Below are positions 34,681 through 44,276 of a stretch of DNA of 58,889 nt, piece by piece. Every line of letters starts with the position of its first letter. Position 1 is the first letter of the stretch. The translations under genes and the position numbers were made by a program. Under the pieces are notes generated by a model. It saw nothing but the letters and a program-made list of their open reading frames with translations, was not told the origin of the DNA and did no database searches. The DNA comes from Delftia acidovorans (GTDB lineage: Bacteria > Pseudomonadota > Gammaproteobacteria > Burkholderiales > Burkholderiaceae_C), in assembly GCA_031286585.1 (NCBI GenBank), contig JAITUC010000008.1, positions 1 through 58,889 of the forward strand, written 5' to 3'.

Positions 34681-35897
34681 TGGCTGCCGAACACGCCCCC
34701 GTACCCGGCGCCTCCCCATCCGGCGTCCCCGCGCTGGACCTGCAGACCCGGCTGCTGCATGCGGGCAAGCGCCCGGCCTATGCGGGCGGGACGGCCGTCA
34801 ACCCGCCCCTGGTGCGCGCCAGCACCGTGCTGTTCGAGAGCACGGCACAGCAGCGCGAGATGCGCGAGCGCCGTGCCGGCGAGCGCATCTTCAGCTACGG
34901 CGCGCGCGGCACGCCCACCGGCTTTGCGCTGGAGGACGCCGTCAGCGAGCTGGAAGGCGCCCACCGCACGCGGCTGCTGCCCACCGGCCTGGCGGCCATC
35001 GGCATGGCCCTGCTCAGCTACCTGCGCCCCGGCGACCATGTGCTGCTGACCGACAGCGCCTACCAGCCCGTGCGCCACCTGGCCGGGCAATGGCTGCGGC
35101 CCTACGGCATCGAGTACGACTTCTTCGCGGCCGATGGCAGCGACGCCGAGGCGCGCATGCGCCCCAATACCCGCATGCTCTACACCGAGTGCCCTGGCTC
35201 CCTGGTCTACGAGATGTGCGACCTGCCCGCGCTGGCGGCCATGGCCCATGCGCGCGGCGCCCTGGTCGTGGCCGACAACACCTGGGGGTCGGGCTGCCAG
35301 TACCGGCCGCTGGCGCTGGGGGCCGATGTCTCGGTGATGGCAGCCACCAAGTACCTGTCAGGCCACTCCGACGTGATGATGGGCACCGTGGCCACCACCG
35401 AGGCCGCCTGGGAACCGCTGGCCGCGCGCTGCGATGCCTTCGGCATGGCGGTCAGCCCCGACGATGCCTGGCTGGTGCTGCGCGGCATGCGCTCGCTGGC
35501 CGCACGGCTGCACATGCACGAGGCGCATGCGCTGGAGGTGGCGCACTGGCTGCAGCGGCACCCGGCCGTGGCCACCGTGTTCTGCCCCGGGCTGCCCACG
35601 CATCCCGGCCATGCGCTGTGGCTGCGCGACTGCCAGGGCACGAACGGCCTGGTGTCGCTGGAGCTGCAGCCCGGCACCGCCGATGCCGCCGTGGACCGCT
35701 TCATCGACAGCCTGCGGCTGTTCGGCATCGGCGCCTCCTGGGGCGGCTACGAGAGCCTGGCGACGGCCGCGCACATGGCGCAGGCGCGCAGCGTCACCGA
35801 CTGGAGCGCGCGCGGCCCCGTGGTGCGCCTGCACATCGGCCTGGAGTCGCCGCGCGACCTCATCGCCGACCTGGAGCAGGGGCTGGCGGCGCTTTAG
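34680..35897 (+). CDS. Cys/Met metabolism PLP-dependent lyase (cystathionine beta-lyase-like)
   Basis: This encodes 405 residues of the cystathionine lyase/synthase fold type I family. Lys224 in [10 protein letters not shown] is the PLP lysine, Asp199 in VVADNTWGS binds the pyridine nitrogen, and the phosphate loop is near [12 protein letters not shown]. The sequence fits MetC-type cystathionine beta-lyases, which release homocysteine or thiols from thioethers. It is translationally coupled to the Bug receptor gene and lies downstream of the dioxygenase and rhodanese. It could cleave an imported S-substituted cysteine or similar compound; that is inference. Its stop overlaps that of the converging nitronate monooxygenase gene. 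Confidence 0.85.
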   Translation: MAAEHAPVPGASPSGVPALDLQTRLLHAGKRPAYAGGTAVNPPLVRASTVLFESTAQQREMRERRAGERIFSYGARGTPTGFALEDAVSELEGAHRTRLLPTGLAAIGMALLSYLRPGDHVLLTDSAYQPVRHLAGQWLRPYGIEYDFFAADGSDAEARMRPNTRMLYTECPGSLVYEMCDLPALAAMAHARGALVVADNTWGSGCQYRPLALGADVSVMAATKYLSGHSDVMMGTVATTEAAWEPLAARCDAFGMAVSPDDAWLVLRGMRSLAARLHMHEAHALEVAHWLQRHPAVATVFCPGLPTHPGHALWLRDCQGTNGLVSLELQPGTADAAVDRFIDSLRLFGIGASWGGYESLATAAHMAQARSVTDWSARGPVVRLHIGLESPRDLIADLEQGLAAL

Positions 35898-36976
35898 CGG
35901 CCAGCCTGGGCTCGCGCCAGTTCGCCGGCCAGCGTCTGCACCAGCGCGGCGGCCGGCATCTCGCGCGCCAGCGGCGCGCCCTGGCCGGCCCAGTGGGCGG
36001 CATAGTCGGAGCAGCCCTGGGCGGACGCCGCCTGGTGCAGCGCCTTGCCCGCGTCGTAGACGCGCGGATAGTCGGGCAGGGCCTGGCCATGGCTGGCGCC
36101 CAGCGCATGCAGCCGGTTGACCATGCCGCGCGCAGGCCGCCCGGAGATGGCGGCCGTCAATCCCGTGTGGTGGGCGCGTTCGCTGCGCAGCTCGGCCCGG
36201 TAGGCCGGGCTGGCGGACGATTCAGGGCAGAGGATGAAGGCCGTGCCCAGCTGCGCCGCGCAGGCGCCCAGGCCCAACGCGGCCGCAATGCCTTCGCCGT
36301 CCATGATGCCGCCCGCCGCGATCACCGGCAGGGCCGTGTGGCGCGCCAGCACGCGCACCAGGGCGAAGGTGCCCATCATGCGGTCCTGCGCGGGGTCGAA
36401 CGTGCCGCGGTGCCCACCGGCCTCCACGCCCTGGGCCACGATGGCATCGACACCGGCCTGCTCCACCTGGCGCGCCTCGTCCAGCGACGTGGCGCTGGCC
36501 AGGGTCACGGTGCCGGCCGCGCGCAGCGCATCGATGAAGCCCTGCTCCGGCAGCCCGAAATGAAAGCTCACCACGGCTGGCCGCTCCTGCAGCAGCATGG
36601 CCTGCAGCGCGGCGTTGCCGACGGCGGTGGCGTAGATCTCGTTCAGCGTGGCGGGCGGCGTGGCGCCGAAGCGTGCGAACTCGGGCGCCAGATGGGCCAG
36701 CCAGGCGGCCTCGCGCTGCGCATCGGCCCGGGCCGGCCGGTGGCAGAACAGGTTGACGTTGAAGGCGCCCGATGTCAGCGCGCGCGTCTGCACGATCTGC
36801 TGGCGCGCCTGCTCCGTGCCGCTGGCGCCGATGCCCAGCGAACCCAGGCCGCCCGCATCGGTGACGGCAGCCGCCAGCGCGGGCGTGGATGTGCCGGCCA
36901 TGGGGGCCTGGATGATGGGATGGCGCATGCCCAGGCGGTCCATCCATGCGGTGTCTGCTGTGTCTGCGGGGCTCAT
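35894..36976 (-). CDS. Nitronate monooxygenase (2-nitropropane dioxygenase-like)
   Basis: This encodes 360 residues, an FMN TIM-barrel enzyme. Visible motifs: [16 protein letters not shown] near the start, GGLGSLGIG, and [11 protein letters not shown] with the catalytic-type His, followed by [10 protein letters not shown]. It should oxidise alkyl nitronates, or be a related FMN oxidoreductase. It converges on the PLP lyase gene with a 4-base overlap of the stop codons (TTAG shared), and is probably co-transcribed with the MFS gene 35 bp upstream. The start opens the conserved domain; the longer frame lies over the MFS gene. Confidence 0.88.
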   Translation of the reverse strand: MSPADTADTAWMDRLGMRHPIIQAPMAGTSTPALAAAVTDAGGLGSLGIGASGTEQARQQIVQTRALTSGAFNVNLFCHRPARADAQREAAWLAHLAPEFARFGATPPATLNEIYATAVGNAALQAMLLQERPAVVSFHFGLPEQGFIDALRAAGTVTLASATSLDEARQVEQAGVDAIVAQGVEAGGHRGTFDPAQDRMMGTFALVRVLARHTALPVIAAGGIMDGEGIAAALGLGACAAQLGTAFILCPESSASPAYRAELRSERAHHTGLTAAISGRPARGMVNRLHALGASHGQALPDYPRVYDAGKALHQAASAQGCSDYAAHWAGQGAPLAREMPAAALVQTLAGELARAQAGR

Positions 36977-37010
36977 AGGACTCCTTGTTGGCGATATCGG
37001 ATCGGGCGGC

Positions 37011-38213
37011 TCATGCCACAGCCTGCCGCCGCGCGCTGGCGCGGCTGGCCGCCACCATGAGCGTGCCCAGCAGCAGCGACACGCTGCCGATGACGAACAG
37101 GCGCTGGTACGAGCCCAGGCCCGCATAGCTCCAGGCCATGAAATACCCCGACACGGCCTGCATCAGCGCAAAGGCCGCCGTCGCATAGCCCCACATGCGC
37201 TTGTGCTGCGCGGGGCCGATCAACTGCATCAGATAGCCCGAGGTAATGGCCGCCATGCCCGGCGACAGCGCGCCCACCAGGAAGGACGAGACCGCATGCC
37301 CCGCAAACCCCACCCAGAACAGCGGCATGGCAATGGCCAGGGCCTTGATCGCATAGGCGCCCGTGGTCGTGCCCCACCAGCCAAAGCGCGTGGCGCACAG
37401 CGAGGCCACCAGCGGCCCGGCAATGGCGCCCAGGCCGAACACGGCCCACTGCGTGGAGGCATAGGCATCGCCCAGCTGCAGCTCGCGCGCCAGGTAGTCC
37501 ACCCAGAACACCGTGTGCGGCACGAAGCCGAAGGCGTCCGTCATATAGGCCAGCATCACCAGCACCACGGGCAGCGTCCACAGGGGGACGGCACGCGCGG
37601 GCTGGGCATGGGGCGTGATGGCAATGGGCGCAGACACCGGCAGCCGCTGGGCATGGCGCCAGCCCAGCCATCCGGCCCAGGCGCAGACCGCCGCCAGCGC
37701 CCACCAGACGGCACCCAGGCTCTGGCGCGCCAGCAGCGGTATCAGCGTGGCCGACAGCAGGGCGCCGGCACCTACGCCGCAGAACATCAGCGGCCCCAGC
37801 GCCGCGCGCCGCTGCACGGGCGTGGCCGCCAGGGCCACGGAGGGGCCCAGCACCATCAGGATGGCGCCGCCAATCCCCGAGATGCAGCGCCAGGCAAAGA
37901 ACCAGGGCATGGGCAGCGGCCAGGCGCAGGCCGCAAAGCTCAGCGCCAGGGCCACCCAGCACCACAGCAGCACGCGCAGCGCGCCCAGGCGTTCGGCCAG
38001 CGGCGCGGCGGCCAGCGCACCGATCAGATAGCCCAGCAGGTTGGCCGCGCCCAGGTAGGCCACCTGCTCGCCGCTGAACCAGCCGGCATGCACCATCTGC
38101 GGCATCAGCGCCGTGTAGGCAAAGCGCGCCAGGCCGACGCCGCTGAGCGTGGCCATGAAGCCGGTCAGCAGCAGGGAAGTTTCGTTGCGTTGGATCACGG
38201 GAGTGTGCGCCAT
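37011..38213 (-). CDS. MFS transporter, YbfB/YjiJ family
   Basis: This encodes 400 residues with about twelve hydrophobic helices, beginning [20 protein letters not shown]. The [12 protein letters not shown] motif in helix 1 is typical of YbfB/YjiJ transporters, whose substrates are mostly unknown. It precedes nitronate monooxygenase on the same strand, so it may import a nitro compound or related acid. A LysR gene starts divergently. An ATG 21 bases further upstream (38234) is also possible; neither has a good ribosome-binding site. Confidence 0.82.
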   Translation of the reverse strand: MAHTPVIQRNETSLLLTGFMATLSGVGLARFAYTALMPQMVHAGWFSGEQVAYLGAANLLGYLIGALAAAPLAERLGALRVLLWCWVALALSFAACAWPLPMPWFFAWRCISGIGGAILMVLGPSVALAATPVQRRAALGPLMFCGVGAGALLSATLIPLLARQSLGAVWWALAAVCAWAGWLGWRHAQRLPVSAPIAITPHAQPARAVPLWTLPVVLVMLAYMTDAFGFVPHTVFWVDYLARELQLGDAYASTQWAVFGLGAIAGPLVASLCATRFGWWGTTTGAYAIKALAIAMPLFWVGFAGHAVSSFLVGALSPGMAAITSGYLMQLIGPAQHKRMWGYATAAFALMQAVSGYFMAWSYAGLGSYQRLFVIGSVSLLLGTLMVAASRASARRQAVA

Positions 38214-38247
38214 GCGGGGAGGATGGGCATACATTAGGCGCTGCCGC

Positions 38248-38276
38248 CCATCATGTCCAATGATTCAAAATGATGG
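38248..38276. promoter_or_regulatory. Palindrome between divergent MFS and LysR genes
   Basis: CCATCAT and ATGATGG form perfect 7-bp arms around a 15-base AT-rich centre containing a further ATGATT. The position between the divergent starts fits a LysR binding region. Confidence 0.45.
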
Positions 38277-38315
38277 CGTCGATCTCGATTGAAGATGGAT
38301 ATCACTGGAGCCGCG

Positions 38316-39239
38316 ATGCAACTGAAGTCCCTGCGCATGTTCCTGGCCGTCTGCGACAGCGGCAGCTTCGGCGCCGCCGCCCAGCAACTGCACACCGTGC
38401 AGTCCAACGTGACGGCCCATGTGAAAAAGCTCGAGGACGAGGCCGGCGTGCAACTGCTGGAACGCAGCGCGCCCGTGCACGCCACGCCCGCAGGCCGCCT
38501 GCTGGAGCGCTATGCGCGGCGCATGCTGGCCGACCATGACGAAGCGCTGGCCCTGCTGCAGGGCAGCGCCCGGGCCGCAGGCGCGCTGCGCATAGGCTCC
38601 ATGGAAACCACGGCCGCGCTGCGCCTGCCGCCGCTGCTGGCACGCCTGCACCAGGCCCAGCCGGGCCTGGACCTGGAGCTGCGCACGGCCACCACGGCCG
38701 AGCTGCTGGCCGACCTGCTTGCCGGCCGCCTGGACTGCGCCTTCGTCTCGGGCATGCCGCCCCAGTCCCGCCTGCAGGGCTGGCGCGTCTTCGAGGAAGA
38801 GCTGGTCCTGGTCACCGCCTTCGCGCTGCCGCGCTTTCCCGATGCCGCCCAGCTCAGCGCCATGCCCTTCCTGGCCTTCCGCCAGGGCTGCAGCTACCGC
38901 CAGCGCATCGAGCTGTTGCTGGCCGCCCGCGGCGTGGCCGCGCGCATCATGGAAATGGGATCGCTGGACGCCATCCTCGGCTGCGTGGCCGCCGGCATGG
39001 GCTACGGCCTGCTGCCGCGCAGCGTGGTCCAGGCCCAGCAGCACCGCTTCGGCGTGCACATCACGGCCCTGCCCGGCGCACTCGCCCAGGAAGTCGCCCG
39101 CGTGGAAACCTGGTTCGTCGTCCCCGCGCGCCAGGGCTGGTCGCCTGCGCTGCATGCGTGCGTGGAGGTGCTGGGGATCGAGGGTGTGCAGGGCGAAGAG
39201 GCCCTGGGCATGGAAGCCGTCCCGGCAGAGTCTGCCTGA
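38316..39239 (+). CDS. LysR family regulator
   Basis: This encodes 307 residues. HTH at about 1-60 (LKSLRMFLAVCDSGSFGAAA, LHTVQSNVTAHVKKLEDEAG) and effector domain at about 85-290. It is divergent from the MFS gene and likely controls it together with nitronate monooxygenase. The start is the ATG 7 bases behind GGAG; another ATG nine codons upstream lacks such a site. The C-terminal tail is short and acidic. It converges on hipA with only three bases between the stops. Confidence 0.88.
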   Translation: MQLKSLRMFLAVCDSGSFGAAAQQLHTVQSNVTAHVKKLEDEAGVQLLERSAPVHATPAGRLLERYARRMLADHDEALALLQGSARAAGALRIGSMETTAALRLPPLLARLHQAQPGLDLELRTATTAELLADLLAGRLDCAFVSGMPPQSRLQGWRVFEEELVLVTAFALPRFPDAAQLSAMPFLAFRQGCSYRQRIELLLAARGVAARIMEMGSLDAILGCVAAGMGYGLLPRSVVQAQQHRFGVHITALPGALAQEVARVETWFVVPARQGWSPALHACVEVLGIEGVQGEEALGMEAVPAESA

Positions 39240-39242
39240 GGC

Positions 39243-40592
39243 TCAGAACAGGTCGGAAGGCAAGGCTGCTGCCTTCTGGGCGATGTCCACCAGTCTTTGG
39301 GCCTGGGTGGTCGCATAGGCGGCGATGCGCTGGGCGAAGACGTGTTCTTCTGGCGTGTAAGGCGATTCGCGCAGAACCTTGGCCGCCGCACCAGGGGCTG
39401 CCTTGGCCATGCGCTGGGCTTCACGTGCGAGCAGCCTGCGGTCTATCGCACACAGGTGCGCGAAATGCGCAAACTCGAAGGGTGTGAGCTCCTCCAGCGC
39501 AAAGCAGTCGCCGTAGGCCATGGCCAGGTCCGGGGACACATCGGGATACTGGGCCACGCTGACGAGGTCGTACCAGGGTGCGGTCGCCAGGCCCTGCGGC
39601 AGCACGTGAAAGGAGAAGTTCTTGCCATGTGCGTCGCCATTGCCGATCAGTATCTGGAACAGCGCCCATCGGATCATTGCCAGCTTGTCCGCAGCCTTCG
39701 CCATCGAGTGCTCCAGTAGACCGAACAACCGGGGAAAGCTCATTCCGTCGCGGTATAGCCGGGCGTCGCCCACGCTGCCGATGTGGTGCTCGTACTTGTA
39801 GCTGACGGGCAGATCGCCCGCCTGGCATGCATCGATGATGTGGGTGCGCAGGACCCGTCTTTGCGATGCCTGCCGAACACGGTCAAAGCGCCTGACTGCC
39901 AGCACCGGCTGTGGCACGTGCAGCATCTGCACCTCGGCTGCCGGCAAGCGCATGGCCGCTGCCAGGCGCATGCAGAAATGCTCGTTCACCACCATGTGCG
40001 GCATCGCGCTGTCTCGCGGCTGGGGCTTGAGGATGTGGGTGGACGGAACGTTGTCAGGTAGAAAGATGGTGCCTTCCTGCACGCTATCGCCTTCCACGTG
40101 CACGGGCAGCTTGTCCTGGTAGCCGGCCACCGACATGCGCACTTTGCCATCCCACTCGATGAAAGGGCGTGTCTCTCGGTCTGCAATGCGTTGGGCGAGT
40201 TCGGCTGTCGATATGAGGCGAGCGGCATTGGCGGCCTGGGGATCGGGCTTGCTGCCGTCGGCCTGAAACCGGAAGGCCCCGGTGGTCTCGGCGCCGAGGG
40301 CACGTATCAGGCCGAAGATGTTGCTCTTGCCTATGCCCTGGCTTCTGGCCACCACATCCAGCGCCGCGCCTTCGGGCAGCAGGTTCTCGATGAAACGCCG
40401 GATGGAGCGCGAGTCATAGCCCCCTTCTGGAGCTGCCAGCGGCAGGCAGGGCGCCAGGTAGAAAGGCCGCTCCTGCTCCAGCCATGCAGGCGCATACCGC
40501 AGGCCCCAAAGATCGTTGTGCGGGTCGTGGGACACATCGGCCACGTGCGTGCCTACATCGTTCCACAGCGAAAGCGACAACGGCGTGGCCAT
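39243..40592 (-). CDS. hipA: HipA family serine/threonine kinase toxin
   Basis: This encodes 449 residues, a full-length HipA. The kinase parts are visible: an N-terminal HipA-N1-like region with YDSRSIRRFIENLLPEG, the ATP-loop region near MSVAGYQDKLPVHVEGD, HILKPQP, the catalytic loop IGNGDAHGKNFSF and the metal-binding region APWYDLVSVAQY. HipA phosphorylates a tRNA synthetase or similar target and promotes persistence unless bound by HipB. It lies eight bases behind hipB on the same strand. Target is unknown. Confidence 0.92.
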   Translation of the reverse strand: MATPLSLSLWNDVGTHVADVSHDPHNDLWGLRYAPAWLEQERPFYLAPCLPLAAPEGGYDSRSIRRFIENLLPEGAALDVVARSQGIGKSNIFGLIRALGAETTGAFRFQADGSKPDPQAANAARLISTAELAQRIADRETRPFIEWDGKVRMSVAGYQDKLPVHVEGDSVQEGTIFLPDNVPSTHILKPQPRDSAMPHMVVNEHFCMRLAAAMRLPAAEVQMLHVPQPVLAVRRFDRVRQASQRRVLRTHIIDACQAGDLPVSYKYEHHIGSVGDARLYRDGMSFPRLFGLLEHSMAKAADKLAMIRWALFQILIGNGDAHGKNFSFHVLPQGLATAPWYDLVSVAQYPDVSPDLAMAYGDCFALEELTPFEFAHFAHLCAIDRRLLAREAQRMAKAAPGAAAKVLRESPYTPEEHVFAQRIAAYATTQAQRLVDIAQKAAALPSDLF

Positions 40593-40599
40593 GTGCGCT

Positions 40600-40899
40600 T
40601 CAGGCCTGCGGGAGTCGTGCCATCAAGGCGTCCTGCTTGGGCGCGATGACCATGGCCAGGCCCAGCCCGTCGAGCACGGCCAGCAGCTTGTCCGAGCCCA
40701 CGCCGCCCTTGCCGTTCTCCAGACGGGACAGCAGGTCCAGCGACACGCCGCACAGGGCAGCCGTGTCATCGATGCGCAGGTGCTGGGCCTTGCGCATGGC
40801 GCGGATCTGGGCGCCGAGCCCGGGCAGGTCAGCGATGACCACGGCCCCGGGCTGCAGGGGATCCTGCTGCGGGCTGTTCATGGGCGTGGAAGACGGCAT
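40600..40899 (-). CDS. hipB: HipB-like antitoxin and repressor
   Basis: This encodes 99 residues from the ATG chosen here. The XRE helix-turn-helix lies at about 30-80: LGAQIRAMRKAQHLRIDDTAAL, CGVSLDLLSRLENGKG, then LLAVLDGLGL. A longer open frame would start at 40992, but it would cover two of three repeated operator sites (40922-40984), so a start at 40899 or at 40881 is favoured. It should neutralise HipA and repress the operon. The gene ends eight bases before hipA. Confidence 0.85.
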   Translation of the reverse strand: MPSSTPMNSPQQDPLQPGAVVIADLPGLGAQIRAMRKAQHLRIDDTAALCGVSLDLLSRLENGKGGVGSDKLLAVLDGLGLAMVIAPKQDALMARLPQA

Positions 40900-40921
40900 G
40901 GACGGATTGGCTTTATTACTG

Positions 40922-41022
40922 ATATTCCGAAATTCTAGGATTTCTTCGGGAATTTTCAAAAAAATTTCCAATATTCCGAAATTCAGGAGCATTTAATTTC
41001 ATTCAAGTGGAAATTTCGGAAT
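40922..41022. promoter_or_regulatory. HipB operator array: two direct and one inverted copy of ATTCCGAAATT
   Basis: Identical 14-mers ATATTCCGAAATTC lie at 40922-40935 and 40971-40984, 49 bp apart. The 11-base core appears inverted (AATTTCGGAAT) at 41012-41022. The spacing and AT-rich DNA fit a HipB-type cooperative operator over the hipBA promoter. Confidence 0.65.
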
Positions 41023-41070
41023 TTCAGAAACATCTCCAACAAACCAGGCAGCCGCATCCAACGCAGAACC

Positions 41071-42738
41071 TCATGACGGCAACCGCAACACCCTCCGGTA
41101 CTGCATGGCCTCGGCCACATGCCCCGTTTCCACCGCCGCGCTGCCTGCCAAGTCGGCAATGGTGCGCGCCACCTTGAGCGCGCGGTGGGTGCTGCGGGCC
41201 GACCAGCCCAGGCGTGCGGCGGCCTTGTGGGCGAAGGTCAGCGCCTCGGGCGACAGGCCCAGGTGGTCGTCCAGGGCCTGGCCCTGGAGCTGGTGGTTGG
41301 CGCTGCCCTGGCGCTGCAGGGCCAGCGCGCGGGCCTGGACCACGCGCCCGCGCACGGCCTCGCTGGTTTCGCCCGAGCGCGCGGCCAGCAGCTCCTGGGG
41401 AGGCAGGGCGCCGACTTCCACATGCAGGTCGATGCGGTCCAGCAGCGGACCGCTGATGCGCGCCTGGTAGCGCGCCACCTTGTCGGGCGTGCAGCGGCAG
41501 CGCTGCACCGTCGACCCCCAGTGGCCGCAGGGGCAGGGATTCATGGCCGCGACGAGCTGGAAGCGCGCGGGAAACTCGCAGCGCTGGGCGGCTCTGGCGA
41601 TGGTGATCTGGCCGGTCTCCAGCGGCTCGCGCAGCGCCTCCAGCGCGCTGCGTGCGAACTCGGGAAATTCATCGAGGAAGAGCACGCCGTGGTGGGACTG
41701 CGAAATCTCGCCGGGGCGCGGTGGCGAGCCTCCTCCGACCAGGGCCACGGCACTGGCCGTGTGGTGCGGGCTGGCCGTGGGGCGCTGGCGCCAGCGCTCG
41801 GGCGTGAAGCGGCCGGCCAGGCTGGCGATGGCGGCGGCTTCGAGTGCCTCGTCGTCGCTCATGGGCGGCAGCAGGTCGGCAAAGCGCTGGGCCAGCATGG
41901 ACTTGCCCGAACCCGGCGGCCCCACCAGCAGCAGGCCATGGCCTCCGGCCGCAGCGATCTCCAGCGCGCGCCGCGCCTGTGCCTGGCCACGCACCTCGGC
42001 CAGGTCCAGGCTGCTGCGCACGGCGACGGGGGGCTGCGGCTGCACCGCATGCCAGCCCGGGCCGGGGCAGGGGCTGGCATCGCTGGCTGCCGGCAGATCG
42101 CCGGTGCTGTCGGTGGTGTCGATGTCATGGGCGCCATTGCCGCCATCGGCATCCTCGCCGTTGTCACTGTCGTCGGCACCGTCCGTGTCCTGCTCCGTCT
42201 GCACCAGGGCATTGGCGGAGCGTGTGATGAAGCGGCGCACCACGTCCAGCAGGTGGTGCGCGCAGAACACCTGGGCCGATGGCACGAAGGCCGCCTCCTG
42301 CGCGCTGCCCGGCGGCAGGACCAGGCGGGCGCCGTCCTGCTGGCGGTGCAGGGCCAGGGCCGTGGCCAGCGCGCCGCGCACGGGCCGCAGGGCGCCCGAC
42401 AGCGACAGCTCGCCCGCGAATTCGTAGTCGGCCAGCGCATCGCCATTGATCTGGCCGCTGGCCGCGAGAATGCCCAGCGCAATCGGCAGGTCGAAGCGCC
42501 CCGAATCCTTGGGCAGGTCGGCGGGTGCCAGGTTGACGATGATGCGTTTGTTGCTCGGGAACTCCAGCCCGGAGTTCAGCAGTGCCGAGCGCACGCGTTC
42601 ACGCGCTTCCTTGACCTCGACATCGGCCAGACCCACCAGCGTGAACGACGGCAGGCCGTTGGCCAGATGCACTTCCACGGTGACACGCGGGGCGGCCAGC
42701 CCCAGCAGCGCACGACTTTGAACCAGGGCCAGACCCAT
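41071..42738 (-). CDS. comM: ComM/YifB family AAA+ ATPase (Mg chelatase-like)
   Basis: This encodes 555 residues. An N-terminal Lon-protease-like domain (about 1-170, beginning LALVQSRALLGLAAP) is followed by the AAA+ domain with Walker A VGPPGSGKSMLAQ and Walker B GVLFLDEFPEF, then a C-terminal Mg-chelatase-type domain (SARSTHRALKVARTIADL). ComM is a branch-migration helicase needed for integrating divergent DNA during natural transformation. A linker of about 60 residues rich in Asp and Gly (DGADDSDNGEDADGGNG) between the domains is longer than usual. The start gives the standard N-terminus MGLALVQ. Confidence 0.92.
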   Translation of the reverse strand: MGLALVQSRALLGLAAPRVTVEVHLANGLPSFTLVGLADVEVKEARERVRSALLNSGLEFPSNKRIIVNLAPADLPKDSGRFDLPIALGILAASGQINGDALADYEFAGELSLSGALRPVRGALATALALHRQQDGARLVLPPGSAQEAAFVPSAQVFCAHHLLDVVRRFITRSANALVQTEQDTDGADDSDNGEDADGGNGAHDIDTTDSTGDLPAASDASPCPGPGWHAVQPQPPVAVRSSLDLAEVRGQAQARRALEIAAAGGHGLLLVGPPGSGKSMLAQRFADLLPPMSDDEALEAAAIASLAGRFTPERWRQRPTASPHHTASAVALVGGGSPPRPGEISQSHHGVLFLDEFPEFARSALEALREPLETGQITIARAAQRCEFPARFQLVAAMNPCPCGHWGSTVQRCRCTPDKVARYQARISGPLLDRIDLHVEVGALPPQELLAARSGETSEAVRGRVVQARALALQRQGSANHQLQGQALDDHLGLSPEALTFAHKAAARLGWSARSTHRALKVARTIADLAGSAAVETGHVAEAMQYRRVLRLPS

Positions 42739-42892
42739 GGGCACCTCGCAGAAACGGCAGACACAAGGAAAGAGGCCGCAAGCTGTGCTGCGGCCTCGGT
42801 GGGCCAGTATGGCCCTGGCCTTGTGCTTTGGAGGCGGCGGGTGCGCCGTGGCACCCAAATCTCAGAATGTTCTGACCCTTGCGGCGCAAAAA

Positions 42893-44275
42893 TCAGAACA
42901 GCTTCACCAGCGCCGGCACGCTCAGCACGGCCGTGTAGTAGCCCATGAACTGCACCCCCGTGTTGAAGCCGAAGCTGCGCGACAGCAGGCCGCCGAGCAG
43001 GCCCATGGTCAGGATCACGAGCAGCCCCAGCAACTGGCCTTCCCAGACGCTGATGACGATGATCAGGCCCACGAAGGTGGCGATGATGGCCTCGTGGCTG
43101 ACCCGGCGCGAGACGAACAGCGCCGCGCGGCGCGCGAAGTTCATGGCGAAGGGGTAGGACACCAGGGCCGCCAGCAGCACGGCCAGCATGCCGTAGCCCA
43201 GGAACTCCCAGTGGCTGAGCAGGTTGTGCAGGTTGTTGACCTGGCCCGTGGCGGCATCGACGGTGAAGCGCGGCGGCGCGTTGAACAGCGGCGCGGCGGG
43301 GCCGGCGGCCACGGGGCTCAGCGGCAGGCCGAAGGCGATCAGCGGGATCAGCGCCTCGGCGATGTAGGTGGCCTCGGTCACGCCGTTGCGTGCGCTCAGC
43401 ACCGTGGTCAGGCGGTGGTAGGCATGCCTGATGCGCGAACCCACCAGCTCGCCCAGCACCACGGTCATGGCCACGGGGCTGAAGACGAAGGTGGCGCTGG
43501 AGATGGTGGCCGTGGCCAGGGTCCAGCGCGTCTGCACGCGGTCCAGCACCTTGAGCGGGTTGGGGAAGTAGCCCGACCAGCCTTTCACGTCGGGCGCCAG
43601 GTTGAACTGGCGCACCTTGTCGCGCAGCATGCGCTGGCGGCCGGCCGGCGAGATCACGGTGAACAGGTCGGCGATCAGCGGCCCGATGGCAATGCCCAGG
43701 AAGTAGCTGATGCTGAGCTTGACCTCGTATTTGGCGGTGAGGCTTTGCAGCGCAATGATGACCACCACGAACGGAATCAGCAGCATCACCGAGGCCCAGC
43801 GTCCCGCCGAGAAGTAGGCGATGAGGAGGGCGGCGGCCAGGAAGATCCAGGGCGCCGTCTTGGTGATCATGCTGCCGAAGGGCGCCAGCATCACGGCGAA
43901 CAGCACGGCCAGCGGCACGGCGACAAAGGCCGCGACGATGCCGCCCGAGACCATCTTGCGCAGCGCGATATGGGGCACGCCCAGCTTGCGCAGCATGTTG
44001 GCGTCCTGCAGCAGCGGCGTGGCCAGCGTGTCGCCGGGAATGCCCAGCAGCGCCGTGGGCACGGCATGCGTCATGTGCTTGGCCACGGCGCCGGCCAGGA
44101 AGAAGGTGAACACGCCGGCGGGCGGCACGCCCAGCAGCACCACCAGCAGGGTGAGCGGGGCCAGCGTGGTGGTCTCGTCCGTGCCGGAGACCAGGCCGAT
44201 GGCGGCGAACACCACGGCGCCTATCAGTCCCATGGCGGCCGCGACGGCGATGTCATTGGTCAGCAGGGTTTCCAT
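42893..44275 (-). CDS. TctA-like tripartite tricarboxylate transporter permease
   Basis: This encodes 460 residues with about ten to twelve hydrophobic helices. The stretch from THAVPTALLGIPGDTLATP to IALRKMVSGGIVAAF aligns with the PG-x-x-T and dG-ALg-S motifs of TctA permeases. It is a little shorter than standard TctA (about 500). The upstream gene stops one base before its ATG (TGAG ATG), giving tight coupling. It lies behind HMG-CoA reductase on the same strand, so mevalonate or a related hydroxy acid is a reasonable candidate substrate; that is inference. No Bug receptor is nearby. Confidence 0.75.
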   Translation of the reverse strand: METLLTNDIAVAAAMGLIGAVVFAAIGLVSGTDETTTLAPLTLLVVLLGVPPAGVFTFFLAGAVAKHMTHAVPTALLGIPGDTLATPLLQDANMLRKLGVPHIALRKMVSGGIVAAFVAVPLAVLFAVMLAPFGSMITKTAPWIFLAAALLIAYFSAGRWASVMLLIPFVVVIIALQSLTAKYEVKLSISYFLGIAIGPLIADLFTVISPAGRQRMLRDKVRQFNLAPDVKGWSGYFPNPLKVLDRVQTRWTLATATISSATFVFSPVAMTVVLGELVGSRIRHAYHRLTTVLSARNGVTEATYIAEALIPLIAFGLPLSPVAAGPAAPLFNAPPRFTVDAATGQVNNLHNLLSHWEFLGYGMLAVLLAALVSYPFAMNFARRAALFVSRRVSHEAIIATFVGLIIVISVWEGQLLGLLVILTMGLLGGLLSRSFGFNTGVQFMGYYTAVLSVPALVKLF

Positions 44276-44276
44276 C

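Noticed and set aside
40900..40992. Extended hipB start
   Set aside because: The added residues are encoded by AT-rich operator repeats; the shorter start is more consistent with HipB size.
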